NCBI GenBank assembly: GCA_020062805.1 | Contig: JAGUVP010000181.1 | Location: 1-7,442 of the forward strand | DNA from: Candidatus Bipolaricaulis sp. | Lineage (GTDB): Bacteria; Bipolaricaulota; Bipolaricaulia; Bipolaricaulales; Bipolaricaulaceae | Length of the DNA: 7,442 nucleotides | Reading direction: 5' to 3' | Part shown: piece after piece, positions 6,143-7,442 of the stretch | Layout of the letters: each line of letters opens with the position of its first letter | Numbering within the stretch: position 1 is the first letter of the stretch | Notes under the pieces: generated by a model | Database searches by the model: none | What the model saw: only the letters and a program-made list of their open reading frames with translations | Told to the model about the DNA's origin: nothing | Made by a program: the position numbers and the translations under genes

Positions 6143-6157
6143 GGGGTACACTACCCC
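6143..6157. repeat. inverted repeat before the double-ACT gene, overlapping a -10-like site
   Basis: GGGGTA-CAC-TACCCC is a perfect 6-bp inverted repeat with a 3-nt centre. It overlaps TACACT (6147-6152), a plausible rightward -10 element about 20 nt before the ATG at 6172. No -35-like sequence is recognisable 17 nt upstream (TGGGCG). It may be an operator over a weak promoter, or an RNA hairpin just before the ribosome-binding site. Both roles are inferred. Confidence 0.35.
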
Positions 6158-6171
6158 CTCGCGGAGGGGAG

Positions 6172-6576
6172 ATGCGCGAGGCGACCGTAGGCAGAGAGCT
6201 GGTGGCGATCTTGGAAAACCGGGTGGGCGTGCTGGCGGCCATCGCCCGGCTGTTGTCGGAACAGGGGATCAACATCCTCGCGTTGGCGGTGATGGTCCAC
6301 GACGATCGGGCCGAGCTGCACCTCGTCCCCGACGCGCCGAGCTACGCCCTCGATGCACTGCGCAAGGCGGAGTTCGAAGTTGAGGAACGTGATGTCGTTC
6401 TCGTTGAGCTTCCGCACCGCGCGGGGTTCCTGCGCCGGATCACCGAGGTCCTCGCGCGCCAGGGACTCGACATCCACTACCTCTACGCAAGCGCGTTCGA
6501 GGCAGGCCACAGCTCGCTTGTGGTGTTCTCTTGCTCGAACAACGGCAAGGCAGTCCAGCTCCTGCGCGAGAAGTAG
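6172..6576 (+). CDS. tandem ACT-domain protein (amino acid-binding regulator family)
   Basis: The 134-residue protein consists of two ACT domains and nothing else. The first, about 8-70, contains ELVAILENRVGVLAAIARLLSEQGINI. The second, about 74-134, contains VVLVELPHRAGFLRRITEVLARQGLDI. Each has the family's beta-alpha-beta start with the small-residue turn (NRVG, HRAG) before the helix, where amino acids bind at domain interfaces. It resembles free-standing double-ACT proteins of the COG4747 type, whose ligand and partner are generally unknown. There is no enzyme domain. The ATG at 6172 has GGAGG 4 nt upstream. An open frame starting at 6022 would cross the promoter region and add 50 residues of non-ACT sequence. 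It diverges from metG across 133 nt and is followed by a terminator-like hairpin. Amino acid sensing tied to metG is possible but only suggested by position. Confidence 0.88.
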   Translation: MREATVGRELVAILENRVGVLAAIARLLSEQGINILALAVMVHDDRAELHLVPDAPSYALDALRKAEFEVEERDVVLVELPHRAGFLRRITEVLARQGLDIHYLYASAFEAGHSSLVVFSCSNNGKAVQLLREK

Positions 6577-6594
6577 CAGATCGTCCTCGCATGT

Positions 6595-6641
6595 GCACGG
6601 TGTCCGTCGAGCATCGGACGCGCGCCGTGCTTTCCTCTCTT
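6595..6641 (+). terminator. terminator-like hairpin after the double-ACT gene
   Basis: An outer stem GCACGG/CCGTGC (6595-6600 with 6625-6630) encloses a second stem GTCCG/CGGAC (6602-6606 with 6615-6619). An asymmetric internal loop separates them, and an 8-nt loop closes the top. The stem is followed by a pyrimidine tract TTTCCTCTCTT. It begins 18 nt after the stop codon. The broken U-run makes it an imperfect Rho-independent terminator. Confidence 0.5.
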
Positions 6642-6661
6642 GATCACGGGAAGATCCATCA

Positions 6662-6692
6662 TCTCTCTGCTGCGTCTTCACAGGCAGAGGGG
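6662..6692 (+). other. stem-loop upstream of the small membrane-peptide ORF
   Basis: Between the double-ACT terminator and the small ORF lies about 100 nt without a recognised gene. It contains a 9-bp stem (6662-6670 with 6684-6692, including G-U pairs) and a 13-nt loop. It could be part of a 5' leader. It does not resemble any riboswitch class I could recall, and no clear promoter was found. Confidence 0.25.
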
Positions 6693-6745
6693 AGGATTCG
6701 CACGTGGGCCTCGTACCCAGGGGGCCTTTCGTCAAGGAGATGAAG

Positions 6746-6838
6746 ATGTCGAACCGTGATCGGGTGTTGCGATGGATCGCCGGGCTTCTCGCCCTGGCGG
6801 CGATGATCGCCGTGCCGTTGGTCGCCCGCACCTCGTAG
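6746..6838 (+). CDS. small single-span membrane peptide, 30 residues
   Basis: This short frame encodes a 30-residue peptide starting MSNRDRVLRWIAG. Residues 2-10 are polar with three arginines. Residues about 11-27 form one hydrophobic span rich in Leu, Ala, Ile and Val, and a short RTS tail follows. The arginine-rich start predicts a cytoplasmic N-terminus. AAGGAG (6734-6739) lies 6 nt before the chosen ATG. An in-frame ATG two codons earlier abuts that site and is too close. A strong GC hairpin begins 6 nt after the stop. The good ribosome-binding site, membrane-like composition and downstream hairpin argue for a real gene. The length and lack of recognised relatives argue for caution. It vaguely resembles the start of DUF2892-type membrane proteins, and no function is assigned. 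Confidence 0.5.
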   Translation: MSNRDRVLRWIAGLLALAAMIAVPLVARTS

Positions 6839-6844
6839 AGGAAC

Positions 6845-6868
6845 GCGGCCCGGGAAGCTCCGGGCCGC
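6845..6868. terminator. strong GC hairpin between convergent genes
   Basis: GCGGCCCGG (6845-6853) and CCGGGCCGC (6860-6868) form a perfect 9-bp all-GC stem with a 6-nt loop. It sits between the rightward small ORF, which ends at 6838, and the leftward mscL, which ends at 6896. It could stop transcription from both sides. Neither side has a U-run, so intrinsic termination would be inefficient, and a role as a 3'-end stabiliser is equally possible. Confidence 0.5.
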
Positions 6869-6879
6869 ATCATGAGCCC

Positions 6880-6895
6880 CCCAGTTCGGTCTGGG
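6880..6895 (-). terminator. small hairpin directly after mscL
   Basis: CCCAG and CTGGG form a 5-bp stem with a 6-nt loop starting at the base after the mscL stop codon, just before the stronger hairpin at 6845-6868. The two in tandem probably mark the mscL 3' end. There is no U-tract. Confidence 0.25.
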
Positions 6896-7333
6896 CTACT
6901 TTGCCCCCAGGTCCGACGTGCAGTGGGGGCACCGCGTCGCCTTGAGCGGAATCTGGGTCATGCAGAACGGACATTCCTTCGTGATCGGGGCGACAGCGGC
7001 CTTGGGCCGTTCCATCTTTTGGTACGCCTTGACGATTAGGAACACGACGAGCGCGATGATCAGGAAGTTGACCACGGCGTTGATGAACGCGCCGTAGTAG
7101 ATCGCCGCTGCCCCCGCGGCCCGCGCCGCGGCCGCCGACTCGTAGGTCTGGCCCGACAGGTTGATGTACAGGTTCGCGAAGTCCACGTTTCCCACGAGCT
7201 TTCCGATGATCGGCATGATGAGGTCGTTCACAAACGAGCTCACGACCGCGCCGAACGCCGCGCCGATGATGAACGCCACGGCGATCTGAACGAGGTTGCC
7301 CTTCATGATGAACGCCTTGAAGTCCTTCCACAT
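6896..7333 (-). CDS. mscL: large-conductance mechanosensitive channel MscL with C-terminal zinc ribbon
   Basis: MscL is a pentameric inner-membrane channel that opens under membrane tension to relieve hypo-osmotic shock. The 145-residue protein starts MWKDFKAFIMKGNLVQIAVA, the typical amphipathic N-helix, and runs into TM1 (about 14-45, including FIIGAAFGAVVSSFVNDLIMP). A periplasmic loop with an alanine-rich stretch (about 67-77) follows, then TM2 (about 79-103, GAFINAVVNFLIIALVVFLIVKA). Beyond a short linker is a zinc-ribbon tail with CPFC at 121-124 and CPHC at 135-138. It stands where the helical bundle ends the E. coli protein. The ATG at 7333 follows AAGGGGGG by 7 nt, and an open frame reaching 7378 adds 15 residues over the promoter. 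Its own promoter lies 26-55 nt upstream. Confidence 0.96.
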   Translation of the reverse strand: MWKDFKAFIMKGNLVQIAVAFIIGAAFGAVVSSFVNDLIMPIIGKLVGNVDFANLYINLSGQTYESAAAARAAGAAAIYYGAFINAVVNFLIIALVVFLIVKAYQKMERPKAAVAPITKECPFCMTQIPLKATRCPHCTSDLGAK

Positions 7334-7358
7334 GGCGGTTCCCCCCTTGGATGGGTGC

Positions 7359-7388
7359 ACTATAGCGACAGGGGGCACGGAGTGTCAA
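7359..7388 (-). promoter_or_regulatory. mscL promoter
   Basis: On the minus strand a perfect TTGACA (7388-7383), an 18-nt spacer and TATAGT (7364-7359) make the clearest sigma70-type promoter in the window. The predicted start near 7352 leaves a leader of about 20 nt with AAGGGGGG as ribosome-binding site. Nothing further was recognised between 7389 and the right edge. Confidence 0.75.
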
Positions 7389-7442
7389 CTTCACGGCTGC
7401 CGGTTGTCCACCTTGAGGCTACCATTCGGCGGCATGGTCGGC

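Noticed and set aside
4266..6383. 705-codon open frame on the plus strand opposite metG
   Set aside because: It is the antisense shadow of metG in GC-rich DNA. metG shows full-length synthetase motifs, while the antisense translation has no recognisable domain and skewed Arg/Pro/Gly/Val composition.
6591..6743. Plus-strand frame beginning at an ATG inside the double-ACT terminator, reading MCTVSVEHRTRAV...
   Set aside because: It has no ribosome-binding site, covers the terminator stem, and its composition looks non-coding. The membrane-peptide frame downstream has much better signals.
6577..6745. Known riboswitch (cyclic-di-GMP, fluoride, TPP, guanidine, glycine or ZTP types) before the small ORF
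   Set aside because: None of the conserved core sequences of these classes could be found by eye. Only a generic stem-loop is present.
6151..6873. 240-codon minus-strand frame opposite the double-ACT gene
   Set aside because: It is a shadow of the ACT-domain gene. It lacks a ribosome-binding site at its start and crosses two hairpins.
7389..7442. ATG at 7434 on the plus strand near the right edge as a divergent gene start
   Set aside because: Only three codons are visible, with no convincing ribosome-binding site or promoter spacing. It cannot be supported.
1..7442. CRISPR array, tRNA or rRNA gene, insertion sequence, phage or toxin-antitoxin module
   Set aside because: No regularly spaced direct repeats, cloverleaf-like sequence, transposase motifs or phage genes were seen on either strand.

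Overview
The window is GC-rich, densely coding bacterial chromosome. It is dominated by one long leftward (minus-strand) run of nine core translation and ribosome-assembly genes. In transcription order these are metG, rplU, a Prp/YsxB-like gene, rpmA, obg, nadD, infC, rpmI and rplT. Gaps are mostly under 25 nt and two pairs overlap (obg/nadD by 23 nt, infC/rpmI by 41 nt). The archaeal/eukaryotic-looking methionyl-tRNA synthetase and the welding of the rplU-rpmA-obg-nadD cluster directly to infC-rpmI-rplT suggest a lineage outside the common model phyla. A Bipolaricaulota/Acetothermia-like or other deep-branching thermophile-related group is a guess that the sequence cannot settle.

Layout. Positions 1-123 hold a weak hairpin after rplT and possibly the start of another leftward gene cut by the window edge. 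Positions 124-4029 hold the ribosomal protein, GTPase, NAD and IF3 block. Positions 4074-6038 hold metG, transcribed from a TATAAT promoter. Positions 6039-6171 are a divergent control region with two small inverted repeats. Rightward from it runs a 134-residue double-ACT-domain protein (6172-6576) with a terminator-like hairpin. Next comes a 30-codon membrane-peptide ORF (6746-6838) with a well-placed ribosome-binding site. A strong GC hairpin then separates these from mscL, which runs leftward (6896-7333) from a clear TTGACA/TATAGT promoter.

How the genes work together. The leftward block couples large-subunit parts (L21, L27, L35, L20), a 50S assembly GTPase (Obg), initiation (IF3), Met-tRNA supply (MetG) and the NAD precursor adenylyltransferase NadD. 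infC appears to start at AUU, the codon that lets IF3 repress its own synthesis in E. coli. The Prp-like protein between rplU and rpmA has no cysteine, and L27 has no N-terminal extension to cleave, so it is probably not an active L27 protease. The double-ACT protein and the zinc-ribbon MscL are accessory to this block.

No CRISPR array, tRNA, rRNA, insertion sequence or prophage gene was seen. The nearest things to something undescribed are the cysteine-less Prp homologue and the 30-residue membrane peptide. Neither is strong evidence of a new multi-gene system.
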